Position numbers and translations under genes: made by a program. A model generated the notes under the pieces. That model made no database searches, was not told where the DNA came from, and was given only the letters and a program-made list of their open reading frames with translations. From Cephalopachus bancanus (taxonomy: Eukaryota > Chordata > Mammalia > Primates > Tarsiidae), in contig JAPVLO010000569.1 of assembly GCA_027257055.1 (NCBI GenBank), forward strand, positions 62,001 through 126,000: a stretch of DNA of 64,000 nucleotides. Direction: 5' to 3'. Below are positions 22,328-35,169 of this stretch, one piece after another. Positions within the stretch are counted from its first letter, which is position 1; each line of letters starts with the position of its first letter.

Positions 22328-25236
22328 GCAAATGAGAGAAAAGCCACAGCTCTTATGACTGAGCACACTGGTAGGGTTGTAGTCCAGTTAATGAAGCTTT
22401 TAGAGTTGCTGCAAAATAACCCATCCTTCTTCCCTCCCAGCTAGACAGGCTGAAGCACCAGTGGTATCGTCCAATCCTGGCATTGCTGTTGGTATGTTTT
22501 GGGGTGGTTGCTTGAGACCCAGCTGGCAGGGAGTGCTGGGAAATACTGCTTTTCTACTGAGCTGCAGTGGATTCTGGCATGGGCTCCATGGAAGATGGGT
22601 TCCTCTTCCTGGAAGGGACTGCCTTCTGAATCCTGCAATCAGCACCTCAGAGTTTGGTCTCTGCCATCTTTGTGTGGGAAAAACTTGGTTCTTCAGCCCC
22701 GGACTTGCTCCTGCCCAGAGGGCTGTGATCACGTGGAGGTGGGGGACAGCTCTCAGCACTCACAGAACAGCCCGAGGGAGCTGTTTTCTTCATAAAGGAA
22801 GGACGGTATAGAGCCTGGCAGGACACTGGGACGAGGTGCAAAGACAGGCTGCGGCCTACTTCTGCCCAAGACCCTTCAGATAGAAGCAGTCCTTCTGGGT
22901 ATCAGTTTGTGTGGCAGCCTTTCATGGCTATGATGACATCTAATTGTCCCTTCCAACCCTAGGAGACTGTTCTCAGTGCAGTGGGTTCACTAGTATGTGC
23001 AGTGCAGTATGGAGAGAGTGCCTGAGAAACTGATTACTCTGCTGAGATCCAGTGTGTTTTCTGGAAAGGCCGGTCCTTTAGTTCAGTTCACAGGCACACT
23101 TCCTGACATTCTCTTCAGGGAGAGTGGACCTCAGCCACAGGAATGCCCAGCTGCATCCAAGCAGGTGATAGAAGAAAGCCAGGGGAGGAGCCCCTGAGCC
23201 AGTCCCTAGTTCCCTGCTGTTTACCCTGTCCCCTTTCACCGTGAGAGCTGCCCCTCAGGCATTTAGCCAGCAGCCCTGGGGCTGTGACTTTGCCCAAATG
23301 ACCACTGCACACTCTGAGGTTCAAACAACCTTGTGAACTCAGTTCTGGCCCACGTTTTCTTATCTGCAGAGCGTGTGCCTATGGGCGTGACCTTCAACTG
23401 AACGATTATTAAGTGATGTGAGCATTGCTAATACCTCTGCGGCTTAAACATGTGGCAAATTATGATTTAACAAAGTCACTGAAGGATACAGTGTGGTCCT
23501 GCCCAGGCCCCCTGGTCAGCAGCTGGAGGCTCAAATTGGAGGCTATGCCTGTGGCAGCTGATCCATTTCTGGAGGTCAGCTTCACCCTCCCGAAACTGAC
23601 TCAAGCTACAGACATAGCTAAAGGGTTACCCTTAGGCTCAAGATCTTCCTCTTTCTCTGTCTCTGAGACTAGGTACCTTTGGTTTCAAAAATGGATTCGT
23701 GGGCAGGATGAAGGCAGCACCTTCAGTCTGAGAAATGCAGGTCTGCGAGTGTCTCCATTAGGGGCAACGGGGTGAGGGCACGTGTTGAGTGGCTGCTTCT
23801 GGTCCTGCCGGGACACTTGCATAGGCTGCCCTGTTCTCCTTGAGACATAAGTCGCCGGAGGCTTCAAGGCTTACAGGGAGGGGCTGGGAACCTGGGCACT
23901 CCAGGGACAAATCAGAGCTGCATAAGGCATACGAAGGGCATCGAGTCCTTCCCAGGCGGGGGCATCACAGCACTGTTCATACAGTGCCACCTCAGGGACC
24001 CCTGATATGTATATACCCTAATGAAAGGACACACCAGCTCAGTCTCGGGGCAGCCAGTCCCCATCCACACACCGTGTCAAACACGAGTCTCCATGTCACA
24101 CAGAATTGACCAAGGAGATGATATCTGCTAGAGACGATAGGAGAAGCAGTGCTCAACACCTCCAAACACACCATTACAACGTTTGCATCACAGGGTTCCA
24201 TCTCCTTGTGGGTAGCAGCCTGGGTACTGGCCAGGTGGGCAGACGCCCTCTAGTCTGGACATAGTAGGCGTGGTCCTGCATCCTGGCTTTCACTGATGGG
24301 GAGGAAGAAGTCCAAACCCAGCCTTCTTTCCAGAGGTGAGCATAGTTCCCTGGGGACCAGATACCTGATTTTCTTCTGCATGAGGCACACAGTTACAGGT
24401 GTAGAAGTCCTTTTTCATCAGTATCCTCTCCTGTTCCTCAGGCTTCTTCAAAGTCAGTGCAGCTCGCATCTTGGATACTCTGGAGGAAGGGGAAGGGGAG
24501 GAACAAGAGGTAAACTCACCTCCCAACCAAACCAGAGAGACAAGGAGGCCTGTACACCTTCTCCCTGCCAAAAATACTGTCATTTTCCAGAAAGAAGCCA
24601 AGCCCAGCTCAGCAACTGACAAGGCCAAGGCGGAGGGGCTGGGAGCAAGGGGAGGCATATGGCGAGAAAGGCATCCTTCGGAAATACATCGGCCCAGAGG
24701 TGGTTTGAATACTACAGCTTTCCTACGCGTTTCTGTTGCGGATCAACCCTTTATGCCTATCTTTGTGGTTTCCTGGGGGAGAATCCTCCTTTTCTTTCTT
24801 TTCCAGGGACGCTTCAAAAGGAAAATAAAATGGAGACATGGGTCTGGAGGGGAAGATACACAAAGTAAAATACAGACAATGAAAAGTACCACAATCCACA
24901 GCAACGGGTGAGCATGTGTGCCAAGGCTGAAAGTAGGCAGTGTGGTGGGAAGCTCAGGGTGGCTGTGACACTGGGCAAGGGGCCTGGCTCCCTCCAGCTG
25001 AGCTCAGCCATGGCTCTAGCTCTCCCACTCTGGTGGCACCCGGGGGTGGGGTGGGATCATTGGGAGGGGGCTTCTGGGTGGCTGGGTGGTCTCTGGTCCT
25101 CACAGCTTGGTAGACCCCCATATTGTACCCTTGTCCCTGAAAGCGGTGGTGGCTTTGTGGTGGGTCTGCAGTAGCTTTGTCTCCCCCTCTCCCCTCCTCC
25201 CACTTGCAAAGTAGTGTTTGTGCCCGGTGGGCCCCA

Positions 25237-25468
25237 TTAGGCCAGAGAGTAGATGGCATTGACGGGTGATGTGGCCTCTGAGCTTTCGTTGCCCTCTGTT
25301 TCTTCCTTGTCCTTTCTGACTGTGTACTGGCCGATGAAGGAGCCGTCTTCGTTGAACTGCCCCTCCCCACCCTCGCCATAGTCCACCAGGCTGTCGTCAC
25401 TCTCCTGCTGCTTGATGGTGCCATCCAGAGATGTCTGGCTGCCCTGCAGGGGCTTGTTGTCCTCATCA
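25237..25468 (-). CDS. NFASC: NFASC terminal coding exon: ankyrin-binding FIGQY tail and stop
   Basis: The coding part is 232 nt, from acceptor GGCCAG to the TAA stop. It encodes [65 protein letters not shown] and [16 protein letters not shown] is the L1-family ankyrin-binding motif. Phosphorylation of its tyrosine is known to release ankyrin and allow doublecortin binding. The C-terminal SLA is the reported syntenin PDZ ligand of neurofascin and separates it from NrCAM. The longest open frame over this segment is in a different register; the true frame is fixed by the preceding exon (AG|T). Confidence 0.97.
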
Positions 25469-25624
25469 CTGGCCAGAGAGAGACAGAAAATCAGAACCTG
25501 GCCCGGCCCAGGGCAGCTTGGACCAGGTGGGGCAGGACAGGGCAGCTGGTCTCTTGCCGAGCTTGTGCCCTATACTGCTCAGGGAGGATGGAACCCCAGG
25601 GATCACCCAGTCCAGTCCCTCCTT

Positions 25625-25765
25625 CACCCTCCCCTGGACAGCCAGCTCTACAGAAGGAAAACTGAGGTCTAGAGAGGACAAGCATCCAAGGTGAGGTAGC
25701 AAGTTGGTGCACAGCAGGGACCGAAGCCCATGCTTCTGAGCTCCTGGTTGAGTGCTTTTCATGAG
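25625..25765 (-). repeat. MIR SINE
   Basis: 'cagctctacagaaggaaaactgaggtctagagaggacaagcatccaaggtgaggtagc' is the reverse MIR core. Confidence 0.7.
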
Positions 25766-28159
25766 ACTGGGCCCCTGTCTGTGGTGGGAGCAGAGGACAG
25801 CCACCCCACAGTGAGGGAGAGCCACTGCTTGTGAGACCACGTGGGATGGTTCTAGACCTGAGTGTGTCACTGTGTGGTTTTGCAACTTGGTCCTCAGTCT
25901 GTCATCGAGAGGGCTGAAAGAGTTTTGACTTTCCATGAGGAAAGGCTCTGGCCTTGACAAGAAGCAAGATCCTTAAAGGAATAGACCTCTCTCCAACCTC
26001 TCTGCTTTTCTATCTTGGTGTCATTTCTCTCAGCTATATCTGGTTGATCTACAAACAGATACTATTGCTTTGGGCCTAGCAAGTAAAGGTGCACGAGGGT
26101 GGTGAAAGGGAGGGGCGCACAGGTAAACGGGTGATGTCAGCACACCTGAGAAGACAGCAAGCTTCAGAGGATCGTGCCCAGCCCCCTCTAGGCCCCCAAG
26201 CCCTGGCCCTGAGCTCCTCCTGTGCAGGAGGAGCTGGTGGGCTGGTGGGTAATGCAGTGTCCACCTGTCAGGAACAGACGCCTAGTCAGGATGTCTGCTG
26301 CGCTCTGGAGGAGGCAAAGAGCTGCTCCCTGAGCCAGTGTGTCTGTTCAGACACCACATCCCTTCCCCTGGCTGGAAAACTCTCTCTGCCCTTTAGGCTC
26401 AGAGGGAGGACCAGGTGCTGCTGGCTGCACTTCAGAGGTGAGATGAGCTCCCAGGCAGGAGGCAGCACTGGCCCAGCAGTGGGAGTCTGGGTCCCGGTAG
26501 GTGGGACCACAGCGGTGCCAGGCTGTCTAAGCAGACACATACCGCTCACCCTTGCCCTCAGCCTCCAAGTAGTCCTTCCTGAGTGGGGGAAGCAAGCAGC
26601 TGAATTGCCATTACAACAGGCAGCATGTTCTCACTTCTAATAGCAGTGCTGGGCAAAGATGGCCATCAGGGGAAGGCAGCGAGCCAGAGCTGGGGGGAGC
26701 ATGAGTAGATGGAAAGCTATTAGCCCACCCCCAAGCACTGAGAGAATGCTGCCCATTAGCGTGCGTAGCTGTGTTCTCAGATGGCTGTGCTGTGGGAGAG
26801 GCAGTGTGAGGGAAGCGTGTCTCCAGGGCGGCATTGAGTTTGTGCAGGAAGTGGAACTTACTCTTTGCCAGCTGACTGATTCTAATGGCCAGGCTCCTCA
26901 CCCCAGTTGCCAGTCTTTCTCACATGCACCCCTTCCTCAGGGTCCTCCACCCCACCTTCAGGGGCATGAGGACTATGCCATGTAATTTGCAGGAATTCCT
27001 CTTATGCTTCCAGGTACCTAAGCTAGATGCACCCACTGGACAGCCATGGCCCGTCCTGGATGAGAGCCGGTAGGAGGGGTCTTTAGTGTATCAGGCTCTG
27101 GAGGGGAAGGGGGATCTCAGAATGGAAAGTACAGACCTCACCTAAGGGAAGGTTGAAAAAAACCAGCGTGACTAGGGGTGGTCCTGGTCTAGGCCCTATC
27201 AGCCTAGCTTTCAACACACCTTTGAGGTCCAGGTGGATAAAAACGGGGGGAGAAGCAAAAGCCCCTCAGAAAGAGAGCCAGCACCTCAGCTACAGACTGG
27301 AGTAAGGGAAACCACACTGCTCCTGGTCCCTAGCCTAGAAACTTTGTTATTCCTCTGATGTATTAATTATCCCAGTCTTTTCCCAGTTTAGGACTCAGAC
27401 TCATCTGGGAGGAGTGGGCTCAAGGATGGATGCTGCAGCAGACCTCGCAGTGCCAAAGCAGAAGGGTGTGGGTGGGTGGGTGTGTGTGTGTACCCTCCCC
27501 AGTATCTCAATATCTGGGGAGGAGGCAGGGGTTTCTGCCCAATAGCTCTGGTGTCTGGAGGAAGAGGGGGCAGAGAAGCAGCTTCTTACTTCTCTGGGGT
27601 CCACACCCCTCATCTCTGGCTGCACTGAAGGTCTGGGAAACAGAAAGCCCCATGGCCTTTAAAATAAAGGCCAGGGAATGGCTCTCAGTTCATGGGGGAG
27701 CTGGACCCACCAGGGGAGCCAAGGACAGCCAGAGAAGAAGGGGGGAGGGAAATTGTGCTTGCCTTTTTGAAGGCTCATAGGGATGGTGGGACAGGACAGA
27801 TGGGCATGGTCATAAGCCACCAGACAGGCTCCACTACCTATTGATCTGATTCTGCTTGCCAGGCTGCTGACGGGCAGAGTGGCAGAGGCCCAGGACAAGA
27901 AAAGGAGAGGTCAGAGGAGGATGAAGGGGCCTGGGCCGAAACAGTAACTAGGCAGGGGTGGGGAAGGAGGACTCTGGTCAGACATTTTCTCCCACTCCAC
28001 TTGGCCTGGGAATGAGACTCCATGACCCACCCTGCATCATTCCTGAGTTCAAAATATACTTGCCATCAAAATGGACAGGTAACAACTTTGTTAGGCCTAG
28101 ATTCAAAGGCCCATCCAGATCTGAGAGGGAGTGTGGGCACAGAACAGCGGCATCCCTGG

Positions 28160-28330
28160 CCTTCCCAGCCCTGCCACTAGCAGGCTGGGTGGTGAGCCTG
28201 AGAGTCTTAGGGTAAGGCACTTCCCAGTCTGGGCCTTTGTTCTCTCATCTAGGACATAGGACACTGGACCAGATGCCTCTCCAAGGCCTACTCCAGTCTA
28301 GAGTCCAAGGTTATGGCCAGGTTCATAGGG
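28160..28330 (+). repeat. MIR SINE
   Basis: 'ttagggtaaggcacttcccagtctgggcctttgttctctcatctaggacatagg' matches the MIR core; decayed. Confidence 0.6.
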
Positions 28331-28815
28331 AAAAAGCCTAAATCCACCCCACTCCTTCATTCCTTGAGGCTTTAAGACAGTACAGCCTCTCTGGTTTAGG
28401 GCTGGGGTATAGGCAGAGAAGAAGCCTGACAACCAAGCTCATTTCATAGCCAGAGGGGCTCAGGGCCCATTTTTCAGAGTAAAAAGGTGGAAAGATATAA
28501 ACAAGGTGCTCAATACATTTGAGTTGTGCATCTGAATGAATGAAATCCATTTGTCAAATGAATGCATGTATGTGTCAAGCAGAGTCTCCCAGGGGAGCAG
28601 CCTTGTCTGGCACTATCAGAGTGAGAAGCCTCTTTGAGCAAACTTGGCAACATGCACCCTCTGCCACGGTGCCATCAGCGAGGGAGAGGTGACAGCCCAA
28701 TGGGCAAGGACAGCTACTCAGTGGTCTCTCAGCCAGGTAGAGCTGCTCTAGGTGAGAGAGTTCCTCGGGGCAGTGAGGACAGCCTGCCCCACAGGGGAGG
28801 AAGGAGATCACTCAC

Positions 28816-28885
28816 CTGTAGTCAAACGAGCCATCCTCTTCTTTGGGATCTTCAGGACCAAGGGGAACATCCTTCTTTTCTCGTA
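28816..28885 (-). CDS. NFASC: NFASC exon: proximal cytoplasmic tail
   Basis: This 70-nt exon lies between acceptor GACCAAG and donor TACAG|GTGAGT. It encodes [15 protein letters not shown] and EEDGSFDYS, the acidic proximal tail. The final two bases AG pair with T of the last exon to give Ser in FDYSDED. In some L1-family genes a 12-nt RSLE miniexon is inserted at this junction and creates a tyrosine-based AP-2 sorting signal. I looked for an RSLE-type miniexon in the 3.3-kb intron that follows and found no convincing one. Confidence 0.96.
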
Positions 28886-29136
28886 CTTGGTCAATAAGAG
28901 AAGCAAAGACACAGAAACGATGATTAAGAAGAATACACCCCAGCTCCCCAGGGCACTGCTGAATGTGGAGCCAGAAGTCACTGCTCTGGGCTCACTGACA
29001 TTCTCCCTTTTAATAAAGCACTGTTGATGCCTTTCTTTTCCTTGCTTCCCGCACTTAATCAGTTGCCAAGCTGATTCTGCCCCTTTCTTATCCCTGGGGG
29101 TGGGTCTCTCTGTCTCTGTCTGTCTCTGTCTCTCTC

Positions 29137-29388
29137 TTTTAAGATAGAGTCTTGCTCTGTAGTCCAAGCTGGAGTGAAGTGGTGCAATCATAGCTCACTG
29201 CAGCCTTCAACTCCTGGGCTCAAGCCTCCCGAGTAGCAGGGACTAAAGCACATGCCACCATGCCTCAGCTAATTAAAAAAAATAAACATATTTTTGACAG
29301 ACAAGGTCTTGTTGTGTTGCCCAGGCTCAAGTGATCTGCTGGCCTCAGCCTCCCGGAAGTGCTGGGATTACAGGTGTGTGCCCAGCCC
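29137..29388 (-). mobile_element. Alu SINE (old)
   Basis: Reverse Alu: 'agagtcttgctctgtagtccaagctggagtgaagtgg', 'cttgttgtgttgcccaggctcaagtgatctgc', 'aagtgctgggattacaggtg'. Slightly shortened; sits beside a (TCTCTG)n run at 29105-29137. Confidence 0.85.
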
Positions 29389-29894
29389 CCCAGCCTTTAC
29401 ATCTCTTTTGACAACTGAAAACCTTCTCCCACCCAGCCTCCCACCACCTCTCCATGAAGTCATCCCAAAACACCAAATAGATGTTGATCATTTTCTTTGC
29501 CAAAGGCAAATAGTCCATTGTTTACACCTTTAAATTCTGCTGTATAGTAAACTTATTTGTGTACATTCCTTATGGTTGTAACAGAATGCCTGTTCTTTCC
29601 CTGAGGGTGGGGGACTGTGTGTTTCTTCAAAGCTCCCAGCAAAGTATCTTGGGCAGAGAGGACACATTATAGGATGAAAAGGGCTCTCCTATCTGTGACC
29701 TCCCTTGTAGGTGTGTCCCCTTCCCTGTGCCTCCTCTGTGATATAGAAGCATCCAGCTGAGGCCCTGTCTTGTGGTCATTCCTTCTGTGCCAGCTGCAGT
29801 GTCCTTGAGCAGGAACCCTCTTTCCTCTGGTACCGCAGCACACAGCACAGAGGTGGCATACAGCAGGCACCAACACGAAAGATTCTTTATGTAT

Positions 29895-30035
29895 CCTTTT
29901 TGAGGTACAAGGCAGGATAATCACCTCCCATTTTAGGTGAGAGAAACTGAGGCCTTCAGAGGTAAAGAACAGGTCATATAATTAATTAGTGACTGAATAA
30001 AGATTAGAGTGAAGACAAGAGCCCAGGCCTCATGG
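29895..30035 (-). repeat. MIR SINE
   Basis: 'tcccattttaggtgagagaaactgaggccttcagaggtaaagaacaggtcatat' is the reverse MIR core. Confidence 0.75.
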
Positions 30036-31389
30036 CTCCTGGTTCACTCATCTTTTTAACATCCCAGGGGCTTACCCTGTAGCTAGAGGGAAAGAGGTTA
30101 GCTTTGAAGAACTTTCTGGAATGGGATCCTTCCTGAATGGGCAAAGGAAGGCTCAGAGCCTATTTGATGAGTTCTTGTTCCAGTTCCACTTGGGACAGGG
30201 AGATGAACTCAAGTCTCAATGTAAGATGGACGTGGCCTTCTCCCTAACTCAGGGTTTCTCTCTTACAGAGCAAAACAATCCCAACACAGCAAAGCAAAGT
30301 GAAAGAAAACATCTCTCACCAGCAAAAAAATTACAGTTTCCGGCTCTCCCTCACTTCAGTTGAGGCATAACTCTCAGAATCCTAGAGTCTGTGGGTACTT
30401 GGGCAGAGGGAAAGAAAATAGAATAGACTCTCCTCTCCATTTCCCTGTGTTGAGTTTTAGGGGGATCCTGGTAGAAGACTTGTTCTAAGAGGTGGGGAGA
30501 AGGAAGCATTTGGGGAGCATGGGGCGTGTATGGTGATGGCTTTTGAGGGCAGGGAGCAATTCCATCTCCATTCCAGTCTGGTTTTTGCTCGCAGGGTCAT
30601 CTATTATCCTGTCTCCTGTCACCCTACTCAGCCCATCGCAGACAGATGGCTCTCTCGCCCCTGTCTGAAAAACAATCAATATTTCCAGAAGCAAGAATGC
30701 CAGAGGTCCTCGTCCTTGACCTTGGTCTGTCTGGGCTGGAGGATTTTGAGGCCTATAGAAGAGAAATGCCTCTTTGGGATTCTAGGGAAGCCTGAAGCCC
30801 AGAGCCCTTTAGGACCATAGGGGTTGCTATCAGTGGCACCCACCCCCTGCCTCTTCCTGCTCCTCATGCAGGAGCTTCTGACCCTGTGAGAGGTGGCCGC
30901 GATTACACTCTCGTCCTGCTGAGAGCCTATCTCTGCTGCTGTCTCATGGTCGTGCTGCTTCTGTCTAGACCCTTCCTCTCCCCATTCTCTTGGACATGGT
31001 TAGAGAAAAATGCCTTTCTTCCTTCCTCCTTCCCTGGGACATAGGGTCCTAATGAGATTCAGGCTGCAAAAAAAAAGGCCAATTTACTGAGCAGATGGGT
31101 GATGAGTCAGGGAGGAAAGCTCATTCTTAATAGAAGCCAGGGTTCCTTCCATCCCATCTCTGGAGTTGCCTGGACCATTCCATCCGCCCACCTCAGACGA
31201 ACTTAATTAACTCAAGTACTTGCTGGCAGCTCGAAGAAGCACAGGACAGGCAAGAGGACTGCATTTCCAAGCTTGGTAAGGGCTGGGTTCACTGAGAGAA
31301 CAGAGTTTCTGGATCTGGCTGGGAACCTGGTGACCAATGGAAACCTGGCTTGCCCTGTGCTCCAAGCCCACTCCGCTCACACGTCTCAC

Positions 31390-31521
31390 CTGGGTACTTG
31401 CCGCCGCGACTCCTCTTGATGAAACAGACAATGAGCAGGATCAGCACCAGGAGGGCGATGGCGCACATGAGCCCAATGAACCAGCCTTGGGTGGCGATGT
31501 CTGCTTGGTTGTTGGTGTAAG
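31390..31521 (-). CDS. NFASC: NFASC exon: juxtamembrane and transmembrane segment
   Basis: This 132-nt exon runs from acceptor TGCCAG to donor CCAG|GTGAGA. It encodes the extracellular stub [13 protein letters not shown], then a hydrophobic helix of about 23 residues ([14 protein letters not shown] followed by ILLIVCFI), then the stop-transfer cluster KRSRGGKYP. This is a single-pass type I membrane anchor. KRSRGGKYP is nearly invariant in the L1 family. The exon is constitutive for membrane-bound isoforms; both the NF155 and the NF186 branch converge on it. Confidence 0.97.
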
Positions 31522-32739
31522 CTGGCAGGGGAGGGTCGGAAGCAAACCCGTGAATTATTTCATGGGGAGGAGGCAGGGAGGGAAGTGTGAGGGAAGAACT
31601 TCAGTATTTCACGTGGATGTTTCTCCTGGAGCCTAATGCTACCACCTAGCAGCTCTCTGGCCCAAACTACCCCGCTAAAGGGACAAAAAGAAAATCATTA
31701 AAGAGCCAAGGTCAGAAGATTAGAAAAGAGGCAAAGGAGAGGGATACAGGGAGCAGGTAAGAAGCAGAAGGCTGAACAGGTCTTTTAGGAAGGGGAGAGT
31801 TTCTTAAGAACAAGGCATGGAATTTTGCAAACCAAGTTGCTGGTCATAGCCTAGTGGGGACTGAGCGACGGCCAGGGGGTGGCCATGGAAGTACAATTTC
31901 CCACGGATGAACCCAGGGCGAATGCTACCCATCAGGGAGTGGGGGCCATGGCCACACTGCAAAAACCTGCTATACAAATGCCTTCACAGGCCTGCACAGG
32001 CACAGAGCAGTGTCCCTGCCCACCTGTATGGCTCCCAAGTCAACTGGGCTTCCTGGCGATGGGTCCTGGATTGTTGGAGGTCCAGGATGCTTGTGTCCTT
32101 TCTTACGTCCCCGGCTGGGACGTGTACTTCTTGACAGCAAAGACAATCCCGGCGTGGGGACTCCCAGCCAGGCCAGCAGTGATGATGAGGCTGGCTGTGC
32201 CTGCTGCTCACTCCATGCCAACTTCCAGACTACTTCCACACAGGGAGGTTCCCCCTAGTGGTCTGTGAGAAGCTGACATGCCCCCACCTCCCCCGTGACA
32301 GTAAGTCCCTCTTTGTCCTTGCCTGGTGTGTGTGTAGACCTGTTTCAAGTGGGAGAGCCCTGTGCGATTTGAGGGGCACGCAGGCCTAAAGAACAGACTC
32401 TCAGAGTCACCTGATGGTATCACTGATGGCTCAGTGGCTGGGGTTTGGGAGGAGGTTGTGGTCAGGACCCACTTGTCCTTATCCTTTCTACGGGCTGGAG
32501 AAAAGCGACCCCTCCTGAAACGCAGCCTGTTATGGAAAACGAGACTTGGAGAGGATGCATCAGAGGAACAGAACACACCCAAAGTAGCCCTGGAGTTACC
32601 CAACACCCAGCAGCAGAGCCACACTACAGCGGGAGCCCCGAGAGCCCGTGGACCTGGAGCCAAGGCACTGAGCCTACTCCCGGAGGAGGACAAGGAACAG
32701 CGTGAGCAACCCCGCTGCTCTGTGCTCCATTCTCATCAC

Positions 32740-32880
32740 ATGCCACTTGGTGGGCTGCAAGCCATCCTTTGCTCTTCTTGGGGGCAGAAACTGTTTATGC
32801 CCTTCCCAGTGCCCAGCCAAGGACAATGCGCTAAGGAAGTTCTCAGTACGTGGCGAAGACTGATGAACAAATGCTCTCCA
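32740..32880 (+). repeat. L2 LINE 3' tail
   Basis: 'gtgcccagccaaggacaatgcgctaaggaagttctcagtacgtgg' corresponds to the L2 tail before its terminal repeats. Confidence 0.5.
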
Positions 32881-32984
32881 CTGCCCAGGGCTACCTGGGC
32901 TGAAAAGCCATTGAGCCCACAAGAGCATAGCTTATGATTACTCTGATCTGCATATGATACAGAGAAAAGCCCCATCCCTGCTCC

Positions 32985-33385
32985 CAATTCTGATCCCAGC
33001 AGGTCACCCCACACAGTGTCAGAGTGACCCTTCCAAAACCCCAGGCAGGACCAAACCACTTCCTTGCTTCAACCCTTCACAGCTTCTCATTGCGTTTGGA
33101 GACAACTCTATATTCTTACCCTGACCTGTCGGGCTCCATTAGAGCAGGCCCTGGCCACCTCTCTAGCCTTATCTCCCGCCCTCTCTCCTTCCCCTCAATG
33201 CTCTAGCCACAGGGTCTCTGCCTCTGCTATTCTTCAGTCGGCTGCCTTGGCAAATGTCACCTTCTTAGAAAGGCCTTCCTGGACATTTCCAGCCTAAACA
33301 AAGGCCCTTTCCCCCACCCCCACCCAGCCATGATCTATCTGAGGGCTCCAATTTATCTTCTTTCATAGCACTTATAACCACCCTT
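32985..33385 (+). repeat. L2 LINE fragment
   Basis: 'aaaccacttccttgcttcaacccttcacagcttctcattgcg', 'tgccttggcaaatgtcaccttcttagaaaggccttcctggac', 'ttctttcatagcacttataaccacc' in L2 order. Confidence 0.75.
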
Positions 33386-33389
33386 GATA

Positions 33390-33640
33390 TATTATGACTA
33401 CTAATAATTTACATGTATAAGCACTTCCCATGGGCCAGGCACTGTTCTAAGCACTTTCCTACACATGATCTAACTTAATCCCACACCTGATAACCACATA
33501 AGAGAGTTTTTGTCCCCACTTTACAGATGAGGAGAGAGGCACAGTGACTTGCTCAAGGGCACAGAGCTGTAAGTGGTAGAGTTGGGATGTGACTGAGGCT
33601 GTCTGGTTCCAAAGTCTGTGCCCTTTTTCACTCCACTCTT
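33390..33640 (-). repeat. MIR SINE
   Basis: Long reverse MIR: GGGCCAGGCACTGTTCTAAG, 'cccactttacagatgaggagagaggcacagtgacttgctcaagggcacagagctg'. Confidence 0.9.
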
Positions 33641-34599
33641 ATCCCTTCACCCAGAAGGTGTGCTCCCTGAGGGAGGGGCTGTGTCGGGTTGAGTGATGAC
33701 TCCCTGGTGCTGGGAGCGTGCGGGAGCAGAGCCTGGTATGAAAGCCCTCAATCCACACCTGCTTGGTGCTGAACCCTCAGCAGCCTTCCCCTCATTCAGT
33801 CCATTCCCCTCTCTTGGTGATTACTGCATTTTTCTGCTCTTGCCATGGAGCCCTCCTGGAGGATAACAGACATAGATCCTGGCCTGGTACAGATTCAATG
33901 TCATATTTTCCGTGGACCATTGCTGTCATCCAGTAGCACTTCTATCCCCTCCCACTGCCCTTCCGGCCACTGCACTGCTGTCCCTCCAGAACTGCTCCCT
34001 CCTTGCTCTGCTTCCATGTTACTCTCTCTGCATCAGTGGCTGCGCTCACCTACTCCATGGGCACTCTGGAGATGCTGACACCGTGTCCCTTCCTCCTGGG
34101 TCAGAGCTAGGGTCTCCTCCCTCCTGAGTGGGACCCAGTGCCTCACTTCCTTGGTTCCTTGTTCCTATGAGGATCCCTGCACACCCCAGCATTTTCTGTT
34201 TCTCCTCTTTCCTGTCTCCTTCCCTCCTACTGTTAACCATGATGAAGCTGCCTGTGTTGACAACAAAGCTCCCTGAGGAATCCACCAGGTTTTTCAGCTC
34301 CAGCTTACGAATTGCCCCTTCACAGGTAAACTTCTTAGTTTCCATTGCCTCTAGTTTCTTCTTCACTCTCGCAAGCTGACTTCAAGCCCCTCTGTTGTTA
34401 TCAGTGATTCAGCTGCCATCACTGAGCGGGCCTCCCCGCGACCGACCACTAGCTCCTTGACTCTCGTCACTGGTGACACTTTATTCGTCTCTGCTGTCCC
34501 TCCAGAACTGTAAGCCCTGAACATCCTCCTGACAGCTCTCCTTGGACGGCTGTGCTTGAATCTCAACCTGTGTCTTCCTGCCCTGCCCCCTTCCCTGGC

Positions 34600-35150
34600 T
34601 CTTCCAGCTCCCTCACCTCTGCCACAGGCCTCGCTATTCCCCCCATTTCCAAAAGCTGCCACTTCTCCTTCCAAAACGTCTCCTATATTCCCTCCATTCT
34701 ATTCCAGGGCTTCCCTCACCTCAGCCTAGCAGGTCCCCCAGATACAATGACACGTCGCTTTACCATGCTCCTAGGCGTTTTCTATCATTTCCCTACTTGC
34801 CTTTTGAAGGATGTGCCACTATTCCTTACGCCCTGTCACACTGGGCTCAGCTCCTCAGCCTGGCCTTCCAGGCTCCCATCTTCCTTCCACGTGTCTTTCC
34901 CTTCCAGCCCAAGAGAGCCTGGGTGGTCACCCTTCTTGCTTGCCTGCTTTGCACATTCTACCCCCCTTCTTGAATCTCTGACTGCTCCAGCTCACACCAC
35001 TCTTAACTCTGATTTCACTCCCAGTCACTCCACGCAATGTAACATTTAATTGTTCTATTTCCTGGGTCCTGGTTTCCAATTATACTATTAAAGTCTTGGG
35101 AACAGGGAACTTTTTGAGGCCCCAGTACTTTGCACAATGTTAGTTACGTA
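34600..35150 (+). repeat. L2-like LINE fragment
   Basis: Pyrimidine-rich segment with 'tgggctcagctcctcagcctggccttcc' and the tail-like 'attaaagtcttgggaacagggaact'. Highly decayed; the assignment is tentative. Confidence 0.4.
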
Positions 35151-35169
35151 ACAAGTAGTCAGTGACTAC

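Larger units (their letters stand above)
19200..25236 (-). other. NFASC: NFASC 3' untranslated region, about 6 kb
   Basis: From the stop codon to the AATAAA at 19224-19219 there is no splice site or coding sequence I can support. The length is in line with the long 3' UTR reported for human NFASC. It carries an embedded MIR (about 20375-20545, plus orientation) and an L2 tail (about 22205-22327), both antisense to the transcript. A second AATAAA (19939-19934) about 715 nt upstream of the first could give a slightly shorter transcript. The exact extent is inferred from the signal, not from transcripts. Confidence 0.8.
25469..28815 (-). other. NFASC: NFASC intron before the last exon
   Basis: 3.3 kb. 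Contains two MIR copies (25625-25765 and 28160-28330). No RSLE-type miniexon or other exon with usable splice sites was found on inspection. Confidence 0.7.
28886..31389 (-). other. NFASC: NFASC intron after the transmembrane exon
   Basis: 2.5 kb. Holds an old Alu, an L2-like segment at about 29400-29660 and a MIR at 29895-30035. The rest (30040-31389) shows nothing recognisable. Confidence 0.7.

Noticed and set aside
24954..25469. 171-codon minus-strand open frame over the last NFASC exon
   Set aside because: It is in the wrong register. The neurofascin tail frame, fixed by the upstream splice junction, stops at 25237.
25980..26010. AGGTTGGAGAG-like sequence as a possible RSLE miniexon
   Set aside because: The codons do not give RSLE and the length between possible AG and GT borders is 13 or 15 nt, which does not fit the required phase.
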